Below are positions 26,612 through 34,991 of a stretch of 64,000 nucleotides of DNA, one piece after another. Each line of letters opens with the position of its first letter. Within the stretch, counting starts at the first letter, position 1. The DNA is from Proteiniclasticum ruminis DSM 24773 (GTDB lineage Bacteria; Bacillota; Clostridia; Clostridiales; Clostridiaceae). The stretch is taken from the NCBI RefSeq assembly GCF_000701905.1, contig NZ_JNKC01000001.1, positions 682,001 to 746,000 on the forward strand. The letters are read 5' to 3'. The notes beneath the pieces were generated by a model. That model ran no database searches. It saw only the letters and a program-made list of their open reading frames with translations, and was not told the origin of the DNA. A program made the position numbers and the translations under genes.

Positions 26612-26629
26612 TCTAAGGAGGTGAGAATC

Positions 26630-27190
26630 ATGCAAAATAGAATAATTAAACTTACTGCTCCATTATCAAAAGAAGATATTCAATCACTTAAAATTGGAGA
26701 TGTTGTTGAGTTAACAGGAATCATTTATACCGCAAGAGATGCAGCACACAAGAGGATTCAAGAAAATATATTAAACAATAGACCTCAACCAATCGAGCTA
26801 GAAAATCAGATTATATTTTATGTAGGTCCAACTCCAGCAAAGCCAGGTAAGGTGATCGGTTCAGCGGCACCAACTACAAGTGTACGTATGGACAAGTATG
26901 TCGAAATGATGCTAGAACTTGGTATAGTGGGAATGATAGGAAAGGGCGAGCGTTCAGATTATATACCTGAATTATACCGAAAGCATTGCGGTGTATATTT
27001 CTTAAGTATCGGTGGAGCATCTGCTATGATTGCCAATCAAATTAAAGAATGTGATGTAGTTGCATATGAAGATCTTGGCACTGAGTCCATCAAACGACTA
27101 TATGTTGAAAACCTTCGTCTCATTGTTGGAATTGATGTTAATGGAAGAGTTTTCCAAGATGAACAAGTGCAAAAATACAGAATTGTGTAG
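26630..27190 (+). CDS. Class I fumarate hydratase (or L-tartrate dehydratase), beta subunit
   Basis: A 186-residue beta subunit (FumA C-terminal/TtdB family). Typical segments are IGDVVELTGIIYTARDAAHKR, YVGPTPAKPGKVIGSAAPTT with the substrate-carboxylate binding loop, and MIGKGERS. The ATG at 26630 follows AAGGAGG; a GTG nine bases earlier lies inside that ribosome site and is unlikely. It is 18 bases after the alpha stop. With the alpha subunit it completes the active enzyme. Confidence 0.9.
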   Translation: MQNRIIKLTAPLSKEDIQSLKIGDVVELTGIIYTARDAAHKRIQENILNNRPQPIELENQIIFYVGPTPAKPGKVIGSAAPTTSVRMDKYVEMMLELGIVGMIGKGERSDYIPELYRKHCGVYFLSIGGASAMIANQIKECDVVAYEDLGTESIKRLYVENLRLIVGIDVNGRVFQDEQVQKYRIV

Positions 27191-27215
27191 TATAAAATGA
27201 TAAGGGGGCAAAAAA

Positions 27216-28457
27216 ATGGGGATTTTAAAGTCATGGAATAAGATAAGTCTTTTTACTAGGATTATGATTGGTTTTGTATTAGGAATTGTTGCAGGGCTCA
27301 TTTTGAGAGAGAAAGCATCCATGTTCTCTTTCTTGGGTACAATATTAACAAGAATGTTGACTATGGTAGTTGCTCCATTGGTATTGTGTGTTATCGTAAA
27401 TGCCGTTGCAAATATGGGTGATGGAAAAAGATTAGGAAGAATTGGACTTAAGACAATTACTGTCTTCCTTGTTACTACACTTTTCGCAATATTCATTGGC
27501 TTAGTGATCGCAAATGTAATGAACATCGGTTCAGGAGTGACTATTACTCCTTCAGCTCCAGTAGCTGAAGCTGCAAAAGAAGTAACTTTTGTTGATACTT
27601 TAGTTAACATAATTCCTTCTAATATATTCCTTTCCCTAAGTAACAATGAGTTATTGCAAATTATTTTCTTTTCAATAATACTAGGTTTAGCTCTCCTTAA
27701 GCTCGGCAAGAAATCCGAGCCACTACTCAATTTATTTGCCGCTGGACAAGAAGCTATGCAAAAAGTTACTTCGATAATCCTAGAATATACGCCGATCGGA
27801 GTATTTGGACTTATGGCAAATGTAATTGGATCAAACGGTTTGGATATTTTAATCCCATACAGTAAAGCTATTATAGCCCTATATATCTCTTCCATATTTT
27901 ACCTGGTTTTTGTTCAAGCCGGTCTCGTTGCTGGATTTTTCGGGAAGATATCCCCAAAGAAATTCCTTGCAACCATGAAAGAACCTATGGCATTTGTATT
28001 CGCCTCATGCTCTAGCGTAGCTACAATCCCACTCACTCTAGAATCCACAAAAAAACTTGGAGTAGATGACGATACAGCTAACTTTGTAATTCCATTAGGT
28101 GCAGTTGTTAATATGAATGGTACTGCTATTTATCAAGCAGTCGCTGTTATCTTCACTGCTCAAATTTTCGGTATCAACTTGAGTATTATGGATCAAATCA
28201 TGGTCATGTTCACAGCAACACTTGCTGCAATAGGAACTGCAGGTATTCCTGGTTCTGGTCTTATCATGCTAACGATTGTATTAGGAGCGGCTAATCTACC
28301 AATGGAGGGTGTAGCATTACTTGCAGGTATTGATAGAATTTTAAACATGGGCAGAGTTGTACCAAACATTGTTGGAGATGCAGCTGCGGCTGTAGTTGTA
28401 GCTCGTTCAGAAAAAACACTTAGAGATACCGAAGATATTCTTGAACAAGTATCTTAA
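27216..28457 (+). CDS. Dicarboxylate/amino acid:cation symporter (DAACS, GltP/DctA family)
   Basis: A 413-residue carrier with eight transmembrane helices and two re-entrant hairpins. Family motifs: ASCSSVATIPLTLES in hairpin 1, VNMNGTAIYQAVAVIF (NMDGT-like cation motif) in helix 7, GTAGIPGSGLIML in hairpin 2, and DRILNMGRVVPNIVGD in helix 8, where substrate is bound. An Asn is seen in NMNG where many glutamate carriers have Asp. The AAGGGGG ribosome site is good. Paired with a fumarate/tartrate hydratase, the substrate is probably a C4-dicarboxylate. Confidence 0.92.
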   Translation: MGILKSWNKISLFTRIMIGFVLGIVAGLILREKASMFSFLGTILTRMLTMVVAPLVLCVIVNAVANMGDGKRLGRIGLKTITVFLVTTLFAIFIGLVIANVMNIGSGVTITPSAPVAEAAKEVTFVDTLVNIIPSNIFLSLSNNELLQIIFFSIILGLALLKLGKKSEPLLNLFAAGQEAMQKVTSIILEYTPIGVFGLMANVIGSNGLDILIPYSKAIIALYISSIFYLVFVQAGLVAGFFGKISPKKFLATMKEPMAFVFASCSSVATIPLTLESTKKLGVDDDTANFVIPLGAVVNMNGTAIYQAVAVIFTAQIFGINLSIMDQIMVMFTATLAAIGTAGIPGSGLIMLTIVLGAANLPMEGVALLAGIDRILNMGRVVPNIVGDAAAAVVVARSEKTLRDTEDILEQVS

Positions 28458-28464
28458 TAAGTTT

Positions 28465-28510
28465 CAGCACAGACAATTACTAAGCTAATGTCTGTGCTGA
28501 CTTTATTATA
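28465..28510 (+). terminator. Terminator of the hydratase-symporter operon
   Basis: An 11-bp perfect stem, CAGCACAGACA (28465-28475) / TGTCTGTGCTG (28489-28499), eight bases after the symporter stop, followed by ACTTTATTATA. Confidence 0.8.
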
Positions 28511-28899
28511 TATAATAATAATTCATGACCCTTCCAAAAACACTGTACAAACATGAGGTGGAGGGGTCTCTTTCTATTTCTCCTTAAGCACTCTAAAGGA
28601 CATTATATTTGTCTCTTTATGAACATACAACTCCGTCATCTTGCTGCAATAATATGGGTGCAAGAAGATCTTGTCAATAAATACGCTTTAATATTACTAT
28701 ATCTAGATATCGGTTTATATGATCATACTCTTCTTCAATCATAATATAAGCTAATTTGTGTTTCATACACTCCTGTAAGTTTCTACGATTGTTTTTCATC
28801 ATTTCTTTTATTATGAGCAGATGGGCTAGGTCTTCTCTATTACATCAGGTTTCCCCGAAGTTTAATTATAGTTATTCTCAAGATAGGTCTCGCTCATAA
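28511..28899. other. Non-coding right end of the insertion
   Basis: About 390 AT-rich bases with no convincing gene, inverted repeat end or transposase fragment. A 30-codon frame on the minus strand (28674-28766) follows an AGGAG that is rather close to its ATG, and I do not call it. Confidence 0.45.
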
Positions 28900-29001
28900 T
28901 TATGCAAAGTATTCTATAGGTTTATATGATTCCAGTGCAGTTTCTGTTCTTTCCACAAAACCGTGGACTAAGCCCTTACTCAATTCACTATTTGCTATCA
29001 T
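28900..29001 (-). pseudogene. Truncated 5' copy of the helicase gene
   Basis: The ATG directly abuts the NUDIX stop, and the first 27 codons match the intact helicase at 24281 except for two changes (Leu15Val, Asp16Glu). After YKP the frame diverges and stops within six codons. It marks the original position of the helicase before the insertion. Confidence 0.92.
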
Positions 29002-29056
29002 TTAAATCTCCCTCATTAATTTCTCCACTATAGGAACATCTGCCGGTGCCCAATCA
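28919..29056. repeat. Right copy of the 138-bp direct repeat
   Basis: Partner of 24199-24336. It contains the helicase 5' end and the 3' end of the intact NUDIX gene. Confidence 0.95.
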
Positions 29057-29403
29057 AGAAGCAATAGATTCTTTCTCTCTATCCATCGGAATGCTCTATG
29101 GTCATTTAACGTAAACTTTAAATCATCAACTTCAATCAAATATCCATGCATGATAATCCTGAAATCAGGATAAGTATGGTCTACGGTCATTAAATATTGT
29201 TCCTGTGAAACTGAAATAGTTAAGTCCATTTCTTCATGAAGTTCACGCTGTAAAGCCACTTCTCTCTGTTCTCCTGGCTCAATCTTACCGCCTGGAAACT
29301 CAAATTTCCTCGAAATATACTTTAGAGGAGATTCATTCCTTTGCATACACAGAAACAAATCTCCTCTCTTAAATATTGCAGCAACAACTTCTATTGTTTT
29401 CAT
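29002..29403 (-). CDS. MutT-like NUDIX hydrolase
   Basis: A 133-residue NUDIX protein of the (deoxy)nucleoside triphosphate pyrophosphohydrolase type. The Nudix box is visible as G-KIEPG-E-QREVALQ-RELHEEMDL, with the metal-binding REL-EE intact and the usual final Gly replaced by Asp. N-terminal VVAAIFKRGDLFLCMQR and EFPGGKIEPGE are MutT/YvcI-like. It stands 37 bases after the HNH gene on the same strand, and its stop abuts the ATG of the truncated helicase copy. It therefore belongs to an HNH-NUDIX-helicase operon. It may cleanse or modify nucleotides during the response; in this family, pairing with DUF3427 helicases is recurrent. Confidence 0.9.
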   Translation of the reverse strand: MKTIEVVAAIFKRGDLFLCMQRNESPLKYISRKFEFPGGKIEPGEQREVALQRELHEEMDLTISVSQEQYLMTVDHTYPDFRIIMHGYLIEVDDLKFTLNDHRAFRWIERKNLLLLDWAPADVPIVEKLMREI

Positions 29404-29440
29404 TCATTTCCCATTCTTTCATCATTATTATTTGAGAATT

Positions 29441-30229
29441 CTACAGCACACTGGTTTTTGCGAATTCCTCTTTACTTAAGTATATGCCACTTTGAGCCAG
29501 TCTTGAAGATCTATCTTCATACAATCTCGACATCATTTCAAATCGATCCTCGACTATTCCATAATGGAGTCTCCGATGACACGTAGGGCAAAGACAAACA
29601 ATATTAGCATATACATCAAGACTCACTGAGAATTTTGTCTGATGTCTCAATGGAATCGCATGATGACCTTCCATATAAGGTTTTCTCGTTCTCTCCGCTA
29701 TAAAGCTATGATGTGAAGAATCGAGTTCGCACTTATAACCGGCCAATTCTAAGGACTGAGTTTTTATAATCTCAGATCTTTGCCACCTGTATACTTCAGA
29801 TCTTTCTCTGAGATTCATTTCAATAGGCATATCGAGTAGTTTAACCTTATCTTTTAGTTTGGAAAAGGAATCACCACAGGCAAACCGATAATAATTATTT
29901 AAGCCCGAACTGTACATTTGATTCCCTCTTTTATCTTGAGCCATGAACTCTTCATCCCCAAATAGAATCTCTCGAACTTCAGAAAGCCTTTCAATATCGC
30001 CAATTTCATAAATATCTTCTTGTACTAACCCCATGCTTTTGAGCTTTCTTGATATGTTATTCAGGGCATCGAAATAGTGATTGACCGTGGACCTTTTAAG
30101 CCCCCTAATATCAATCAAATATCTTGAATAATAATCTTTTAAAATTGATACTTTCGATTCACTTCGAACTTGTTCTTCTTCACGATTCCTATTCAAATCT
30201 TTCATCCTCTCAAAGTTATCTAAAATCAT
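29441..30229 (-). CDS. HNH endonuclease
   Basis: 262 residues. The C-terminal HNH/zinc domain is complete: Cys167 in YKCELD, the catalytic pair His189-His190 in YMEGHHAIPL, Asn209, then CLCPTCHRRLHYG supplying the zinc cysteines and final His. The N-terminal 130 residues are helical and charged, recalling DNA-binding or recombinase core-type domains (SRYLIDIRGLKRSTVNHYFD), but I cannot assign them. No good ribosome site marks the first ATG; a second ATG at 30205 follows GAGAGG too closely. It is first of the HNH-NUDIX-helicase set and lies 16 bases after the SDR stop. Confidence 0.85.
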   Translation of the reverse strand: MILDNFERMKDLNRNREEEQVRSESKVSILKDYYSRYLIDIRGLKRSTVNHYFDALNNISRKLKSMGLVQEDIYEIGDIERLSEVREILFGDEEFMAQDKRGNQMYSSGLNNYYRFACGDSFSKLKDKVKLLDMPIEMNLRERSEVYRWQRSEIIKTQSLELAGYKCELDSSHHSFIAERTRKPYMEGHHAIPLRHQTKFSVSLDVYANIVCLCPTCHRRLHYGIVEDRFEMMSRLYEDRSSRLAQSGIYLSKEEFAKTSVL

Positions 30230-30245
30230 TTTGAGTTAAGGAAAT

Positions 30246-31007
30246 CTATTTATTGTACTTCCATCCCTCATCCCCATGATAGACCATCCTCTTACTCATA
30301 CCACCATCCACAGTGATATTTTCTGCATTGATAAATGAAGATCTTTCATCACAAAGAAACAGAACTGTTCTAACAATATCTTCTGGCACACCCACTCTTT
30401 CAGAAGGATGCTGCTTCCTATCCGCCTCACTGAAATTCTCATCATCCCCAGTATCAATCCATCCAGGAGCAATGCTGTTCACTCTTGCAAGTCCCTGTAG
30501 ACTCATGGCCATGGCATGGGTTAAGGCAGTAATCCCGCCTTTCGCAGCGCTATAGCTTTCCGTATCCTTCTGACTCATGAAGGCTCTGGTGGATGTGATG
30601 TTCACAATGGAAGCCACAGGATTCAAATGCTCTTTCAAAAGCAGCGTAAGATAATACGGCGCAGATACCCCCACCCGAAGAATCTCATTGAACTCTTCAT
30701 AGGTGCAGCCGCTGAGAAGCCCCTTATGGCTGAAACCGGCATTATTTATGAGAACATCCACTTTCCCGTACCTTTTCTTGATCTCTTCCGCAAACTCCAC
30801 CAACACAGATTCAGAAGCAAGGTCTCCCTCGAAAAAGAAGTGCTTCTTCTGATCTTGAAGTGATGAAAGAAGATCCTTCCCTGCATCTCCATCCTTATCA
30901 ATAAATGCCACCGAAGCGCCCTCTTTGTCAAAGGCTCTTACCAAGGCTTTTCCAATGCCATTGGCTCCTCCGGTGATGACACATACTTTTCCATCCAATT
31001 CTCTCAC
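30246..31007 (-). CDS. Short-chain dehydrogenase/reductase
   Basis: A 253-residue NAD(P)-dependent SDR of the classical type. Glycine-rich motif TGGANGIGKAL lies near the N-terminus, and the following Asp (FIDKDG) favours NAD. The structural NNAG appears as LINNAGFSHKG, with catalytic Ser/Tyr/Lys in NITS and YSAAKGG. The annotated start is GTG at 31007; a TTG at 30998 is better spaced from GAGGTG and would give a product shorter by three residues. The substrate is unknown. It is on the same strand just before the HNH gene but shows more normal base composition, so it may be the last chromosomal gene before the accessory block. Confidence 0.85.
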   Translation of the reverse strand: MRELDGKVCVITGGANGIGKALVRAFDKEGASVAFIDKDGDAGKDLLSSLQDQKKHFFFEGDLASESVLVEFAEEIKKRYGKVDVLINNAGFSHKGLLSGCTYEEFNEILRVGVSAPYYLTLLLKEHLNPVASIVNITSTRAFMSQKDTESYSAAKGGITALTHAMAMSLQGLARVNSIAPGWIDTGDDENFSEADRKQHPSERVGVPEDIVRTVLFLCDERSSFINAENITVDGGMSKRMVYHGDEGWKYNK

Positions 31008-31227
31008 CTCATATTTAATGGTTTACACTAAGCCTAGTATATCAAAATTAACTGTATATTTAAATAATTTACAGAATTATGTATAGAATCTATTCTTATT
31101 TGTATACTATTAGATGCATCTAACTGGAAAGTACCACAAAATATATCCCAATGTCAGGACAGTAACTTTTCATTTTTCTGAAGTCAGCTCTGAAAAATTT
31201 CCTGAGCAGGCACCTCTATCTGTGTTT

Positions 31228-31262
31228 ATCGCAAAATAAAAGACCGCATTACTGCAGTCTTT
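31228..31262 (-). terminator. Terminator of the ABC exporter operon
   Basis: On the minus strand AAAGACTGC / GCGGTCTTT pairs around a short loop (one T-G pair), followed by TATTTTG. It lies about 10 bases past the permease stop. Confidence 0.7.
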
Positions 31263-31270
31263 ATCAAAAT

Positions 31271-32035
31271 CTATTCTGTGATCTTCAATGCATTGGACAT
31301 GGAAATGAGAAGAAGAAGCCCCGTGAGAAGAACCGCCACAACCGCTGACAGAAGAAAATCCCCCGAAGAGAACATCTCCGTCATGAGGTTCACGTTCTCA
31401 GAAACCAGCGTCATGGGATTATAGGGCTTAAGATCTGGGAACAGCCCAAGAAGTGTAAAAATCAGTGCTGCTCCTCCCGCAAGTAGTAGCACCCCATATA
31501 CATTCTTAAACAGCAGGCCTCCAAAGATGACCATGCTGAGGAGAAGCACCCCAAAGATCCACATACCCAAAATGGCTAAGAACAGGTTCGTCAGCTCCAT
31601 TTTCTCAAAAAAGTACAACGTATACCCCAGGGTGATGAGGGCAGATGCGGCGTAAGACAAAGTCCATTGAAACACCGCTGAAGTAAACTTAGAAAGCACC
31701 ACCACCTTTCTTGAAAGACCCTTGGTCACCATATGGATGAGGGTTCCTTTTGAAATCTCCCCCGCCATGATCCCGCTGAAAATCACTGTCAGGACGATCA
31801 TTCCCGTCTGGGCTCCATTTTTAAAAAACTGCATCCAGGAATCTATGGCTTTGGGCTCTTCCAGGGTAATGGTCATGCCTTCCGGCAGAACACTTTCAAG
31901 AATCTCCGGCAGCACCTTGGCCATGACAGGATTGAGGAATCCGAAGACCACAAAGATCAGAAACAGAATCATAAACTTATAGGTGCGAACACTCTCCATG
32001 ATCTCTTTTTTGGTAAAAGCAATGAAACTTCTCAC
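31271..32035 (-). CDS. ABC-2 type transporter permease
   Basis: 254 residues, six transmembrane helices, with a long outside loop between the first two helices (about residues 40-95). This is the pattern of ABC-2 permeases of peptide, antibiotic or lipid export systems. The conserved helix-2 region MIVLTVIFSGIMAGEISKGTL is clear. It overlaps the ATPase gene by four bases (ATGA), so the two are translationally coupled and should form one exporter. The substrate is unknown; bacitracin/lantibiotic-type self-protection is one option. Confidence 0.88.
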   Translation of the reverse strand: MRSFIAFTKKEIMESVRTYKFMILFLIFVVFGFLNPVMAKVLPEILESVLPEGMTITLEEPKAIDSWMQFFKNGAQTGMIVLTVIFSGIMAGEISKGTLIHMVTKGLSRKVVVLSKFTSAVFQWTLSYAASALITLGYTLYFFEKMELTNLFLAILGMWIFGVLLLSMVIFGGLLFKNVYGVLLLAGGAALIFTLLGLFPDLKPYNPMTLVSENVNLMTEMFSSGDFLLSAVVAVLLTGLLLLISMSNALKITE

Positions 32036-32949
32036 TTGACCACCTCCAGGAAAAGATGCTCCATGGTGGGCTCCAGCAGCTCCACCTTCTGCGGAACAAT
32101 CTGAAGAGTAAGAAGCACCTCATAGACATCCTTCTGTATATTTTCCATGTTTTTTCCTGTTACAAGAACACTTCTTCCATCTCCATCCCGTTCCATCTCA
32201 TAAGATGACAGCTTTTCAGAAGCCATGAAGGCATGAAGATCTTTTTCCTCTTGAAACAGCACATCCAGGCCTTCTTTTCTGTGCTTCTTCTTGATCTCTT
32301 CCAGTGGTCCCTGAAGCACCAGATGTCCTCCATGGAGAACAGCCACCTCATCACAGATCCTTTCCATATCCGAAAGGATGTGGGTGCTGAAAATGACTGT
32401 GGTCTTTCCCTTCACAGACTGGAGAATCCTAAGAATCTCCATACGGCCCATGGGATCCAGCGCCGACGTGGGCTCATCACAGATGAGAAGCTTCGGCTCA
32501 TTTAAAAGCGCCTGGGCAATGCCAAGTCTCTGTTTCATGCCCCGGGAAAAGGTGCCGATTCTTTTTTTGCTTATTGGCAGCCCTACCAGGGACAGAAGCT
32601 CCTCGCTTCTTTTTTTGATCTTTTCCTTTTCCATCCCTGTGATCTCACCGCAAAGGCTGAGATATTCCATGGGGGTCATATAGCTGTAAAATTCCGGCAC
32701 ATCCGGCAGATACCCAATATACCGGTTGGTTCTGGTCTCTCCGTATTTTACCGGTTCCCCACAAACATAGATCTCTCCCTGGTCCTTCTCCAGAAGCCCC
32801 AGAATCATCTTCATGGTGGTGGTTTTTCCTGCACCATTCTGGCCGATGAACCCAAAGATCTTCCCTTCCGTCACAGAAAGATCAATGCCTTTAATCACTT
32901 CTGAAGAACCAAAAGCTTTTGTCAGACCTTCAATCTTTAACACTTCCAT
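32032..32949 (-). CDS. ABC transporter ATP-binding protein (CcmA/BcrA-like)
   Basis: 305 residues. Walker A GQNGAGKTT, Q-loop GYLPDVPEFY, a signature altered to FSRGMKQRLGIAQAL (usual for this exporter group), Walker B LLICDEPTSALD, and H-loop FSTHILSD. A C-terminal extension of about 85 residues is typical of BcrA-type subunits. Its ATG follows the stop of the small PLDc_N gene directly, so the genes are coupled. It powers the ABC-2 permease encoded next. Confidence 0.93.
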   Translation of the reverse strand: MEVLKIEGLTKAFGSSEVIKGIDLSVTEGKIFGFIGQNGAGKTTTMKMILGLLEKDQGEIYVCGEPVKYGETRTNRYIGYLPDVPEFYSYMTPMEYLSLCGEITGMEKEKIKKRSEELLSLVGLPISKKRIGTFSRGMKQRLGIAQALLNEPKLLICDEPTSALDPMGRMEILRILQSVKGKTTVIFSTHILSDMERICDEVAVLHGGHLVLQGPLEEIKKKHRKEGLDVLFQEEKDLHAFMASEKLSSYEMERDGDGRSVLVTGKNMENIQKDVYEVLLTLQIVPQKVELLEPTMEHLFLEVVK

Positions 32950-33153
32950 CTATTCTTCGCCTCTTCCAAAGATAAAATACACCACTGGTCCGATGAACTG
33001 CACAAAGCTCAGAACCACCCATAAGGGTCTGTTTCCAAATTTGTAGTTTTTGTGGGTCAGCACATGCCACAAAGATGCGGCTGTCAGGGCAAACTGCATG
33101 ATGATCAGTGGGATCAGCACCGGCAGATATTCTCGTAATCCTTCTAGATTCAT
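32950..33153 (-). CDS. Small two-helix membrane protein (PLDc_N domain)
   Basis: 67 residues: two hydrophobic segments (about 10-33 and 42-62) with NYKFGNRPLWVVLSFVQFIGPVVYF, the PLDc_N (phospholipase-D-nuclease N-terminal) pattern often seen as a stand-alone gene before bacitracin-type ABC exporters. TTGGAGGAAG precedes the ATG. The stop codon touches the ATPase start. It is probably an accessory or assembly subunit of the exporter. Confidence 0.85.
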   Translation of the reverse strand: MNLEGLREYLPVLIPLIIMQFALTAASLWHVLTHKNYKFGNRPLWVVLSFVQFIGPVVYFIFGRGEE

Positions 33154-33179
33154 GTTTCTTCCTCCAATTATTCTTATTT

Positions 33180-34280
33180 TTACAGATTTTCCAGCTCCAG
33201 AAGTATGGACCGGAAAGCAGGCTCCTCCTGAAGAGGCTGAAAGAGAGGGTACTCTTTCACTGCGCTCAGCATCCCTTCCTTGATCAGTTTATCTCCTCTG
33301 GGGGCACTGTTGCCAAGATCCAGTTCCTCCAGCCAAGGAAGCACTTCTGTAAAGAACTCATCTCCCTGCAGCTGAAAAGGAAACTTGAAATTTTTACAGG
33401 CCTCTGTATAAAGGCGAAGCATCTTCAGCGCTTCCTCCTTCTGTCCATGGACCATGTAGCCATGGGCACCGGAGAAAGCAATCTGTCCCATGACATTAGG
33501 ATGAAGGGTCATGATTCCCATGGTATCCGCTACAGGAAAAATCCTATTCAGTGCTTTTTTGAAAACCTCCAGATCTCCAGACACGTGCATGAGATACGAT
33601 GCACCCACAGAAAGGTAGTTCATCATATGCTGATAAAGACTCACCTGAAGCACTGATGCAGCCTTCTTCGCCTCTCCCCGCATGGCATAGGCACTGGCAA
33701 GCACCACCTCATCTCCGGAAATGGGCAGGAAATTCGGCTCCAGAAGCTCCAGCACTTCCAGAGAATCTCTCAGAATCATCTGTACCGTGGCCTCTAATGA
33801 AGTTGCCTGTTTCATGAGCCAAAGATCTCCACTTTCCTCCCTGACCCGCCGCAGCAGCTGAAGGGTCTTTCCCAGCACTTCACTCTGCTCCTCCTTCTCC
33901 TCCAGCATATGATGGTTGAGAAGAAGAATAGACATCTGCAGAAGACAGGGAAAACAGCTGTAATACTTCTCTGTAATGGTCAGAACATCCTTGTATACCG
34001 TCCGGAACGGTTCCTTCCCAAACCGGTCACTGAGATCTTTATAGACTCTTCGGATTTCAGCTTTTTCCATCTGAGGCAGATATCCGATGAGTTCGTCAAT
34101 GGTGATGTTAAAGAAGGAGGCCAGGCGTGGCAGAAAGGTGATGTCCGGAAAGCTCTGCCCTGTTTCCCATTTGGATACGGAGGCTTTGGTGACCCCCATA
34201 TATTCAGCCAGGGCATCCTGGGTGAGTCCTTTCTCTTTTCTTTTCTGCAGGATGATTTTACTGATCTGGATTTCCTTCAT
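33180..34280 (-). CDS. XRE-family regulator with helical-repeat C-terminus
   Basis: 366 residues. An XRE helix-turn-helix covers the first 65 (LTQDALAEYMGVTKASVSKWETG), followed by about 290 residues of helical, TPR-like sequence (AYAMRGEAKKAASVLQ and similar). Helical-repeat domains in such regulators usually bind a peptide or small ligand. The ATG at 34280 is well placed after GGGAGG. The frame is open to 34376, but the upstream starts lack a ribosome site. It is the first gene of the ABC exporter operon and probably its regulator. Confidence 0.87.
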   Translation of the reverse strand: MKEIQISKIILQKRKEKGLTQDALAEYMGVTKASVSKWETGQSFPDITFLPRLASFFNITIDELIGYLPQMEKAEIRRVYKDLSDRFGKEPFRTVYKDVLTITEKYYSCFPCLLQMSILLLNHHMLEEKEEQSEVLGKTLQLLRRVREESGDLWLMKQATSLEATVQMILRDSLEVLELLEPNFLPISGDEVVLASAYAMRGEAKKAASVLQVSLYQHMMNYLSVGASYLMHVSGDLEVFKKALNRIFPVADTMGIMTLHPNVMGQIAFSGAHGYMVHGQKEEALKMLRLYTEACKNFKFPFQLQGDEFFTEVLPWLEELDLGNSAPRGDKLIKEGMLSAVKEYPLFQPLQEEPAFRSILLELENL

Positions 34281-34502
34281 GGCCATTCCTCCCTCAAATA
34301 TCTCTTTATCATGATTATCCTTTTTTCCAGAGAAAAAAACAATGGATGCAAAGGATACTTCGGTAAATAAAATCAACCAATGGGATACTTTTTCTAAATC
34401 TAACTGACACCAAATGTCTTAGAAATGTCACGAAATCAAGATAGAATCTGATAAGATGAAGATAGAATAACAAAGTATGAAAGTGAAAGGCCGGTGCAAA
34501 CC

Positions 34503-34958
34503 ATGTCAAAGAAACATAGCCTTTTCGGCATTCTCCTGATGACAGTTCTTCTCCTAGTAAGCGGCTGTTCCCCCAAAAAAACGGTGCTTACAACGGACAA
34601 CGAGAAAGACCTGGCAGACATGATCACTTATCTGGAAGACCAGAACTATGAAAGCAGTGTGGAAGAGGCAGATTACGATATCTTTCCAGGCATCCGCATG
34701 CGTATCAAAACGGGAACCGACATACTGGATGTCTATTTCTATGAGAATCCCACCGCTTTGGAAGAAGTGGCATCTGGAATAGGAAAGGATGGCTCCTCTT
34801 ACCAAAACAAGTCCAAGACCAAAGTAATTGAAATTTCCTGGATCTCTGAACCCCATTTCTTCAAGAAAAACACCATGATGGTGCAGTACATTGGAGAAGA
34901 GGAGAACATCATAAAGCTCCTCACCACTTATTTAGGACCCCAGTTTGCAGGATTGTAG
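34503..34958 (+). CDS. Putative lipoprotein of unknown function
   Basis: About 151 residues. The N-terminus has a charged head (MSKKHS), a hydrophobic stretch, and a lipobox LLVSGC, so the mature protein is probably anchored outside the membrane through that cysteine. The remainder is mixed alpha/beta without a motif I recognise. A GTG nine bases upstream (34494) is an alternative start, and neither has an ideal ribosome site. It is followed 33 bases later by a GNAT gene on the same strand. Confidence 0.7.
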   Translation: MSKKHSLFGILLMTVLLLVSGCSPKKTVLTTDNEKDLADMITYLEDQNYESSVEEADYDIFPGIRMRIKTGTDILDVYFYENPTALEEVASGIGKDGSSYQNKSKTKVIEISWISEPHFFKKNTMMVQYIGEEENIIKLLTTYLGPQFAGL

Positions 34959-34991
34959 AATCGTACTGAAATTAGTTAGAAAGGAAAAATT

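Noticed and set aside
26621-26629. GTG start nine bases upstream for the hydratase beta subunit
   Set aside because: The GTG is part of the AAGGAGGTG ribosome site; the ATG at 26630 is correctly spaced.
28674-28766. 30-codon minus-strand reading frame beginning MKHKLAYIMIEEEYDH with an AGGAG upstream
   Set aside because: The ribosome site is only three bases from the ATG, there is no recognisable family, and it lies in AT-rich insertion flank; not enough to call a gene.
24199-29056. The flanking direct repeats as a transposon target-site duplication or phage att sites
   Set aside because: 138 bases with scattered mismatches is far too long for a target-site duplication, and there is no integrase, transposase, tRNA or terminal inverted repeat between the copies.
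31300-31990. Plus-strand open frames opposite the ABC permease and many similar antisense frames in the adhesin region
   Set aside because: They mirror the codon structure of the real genes, lack ribosome sites and show no family resemblance.
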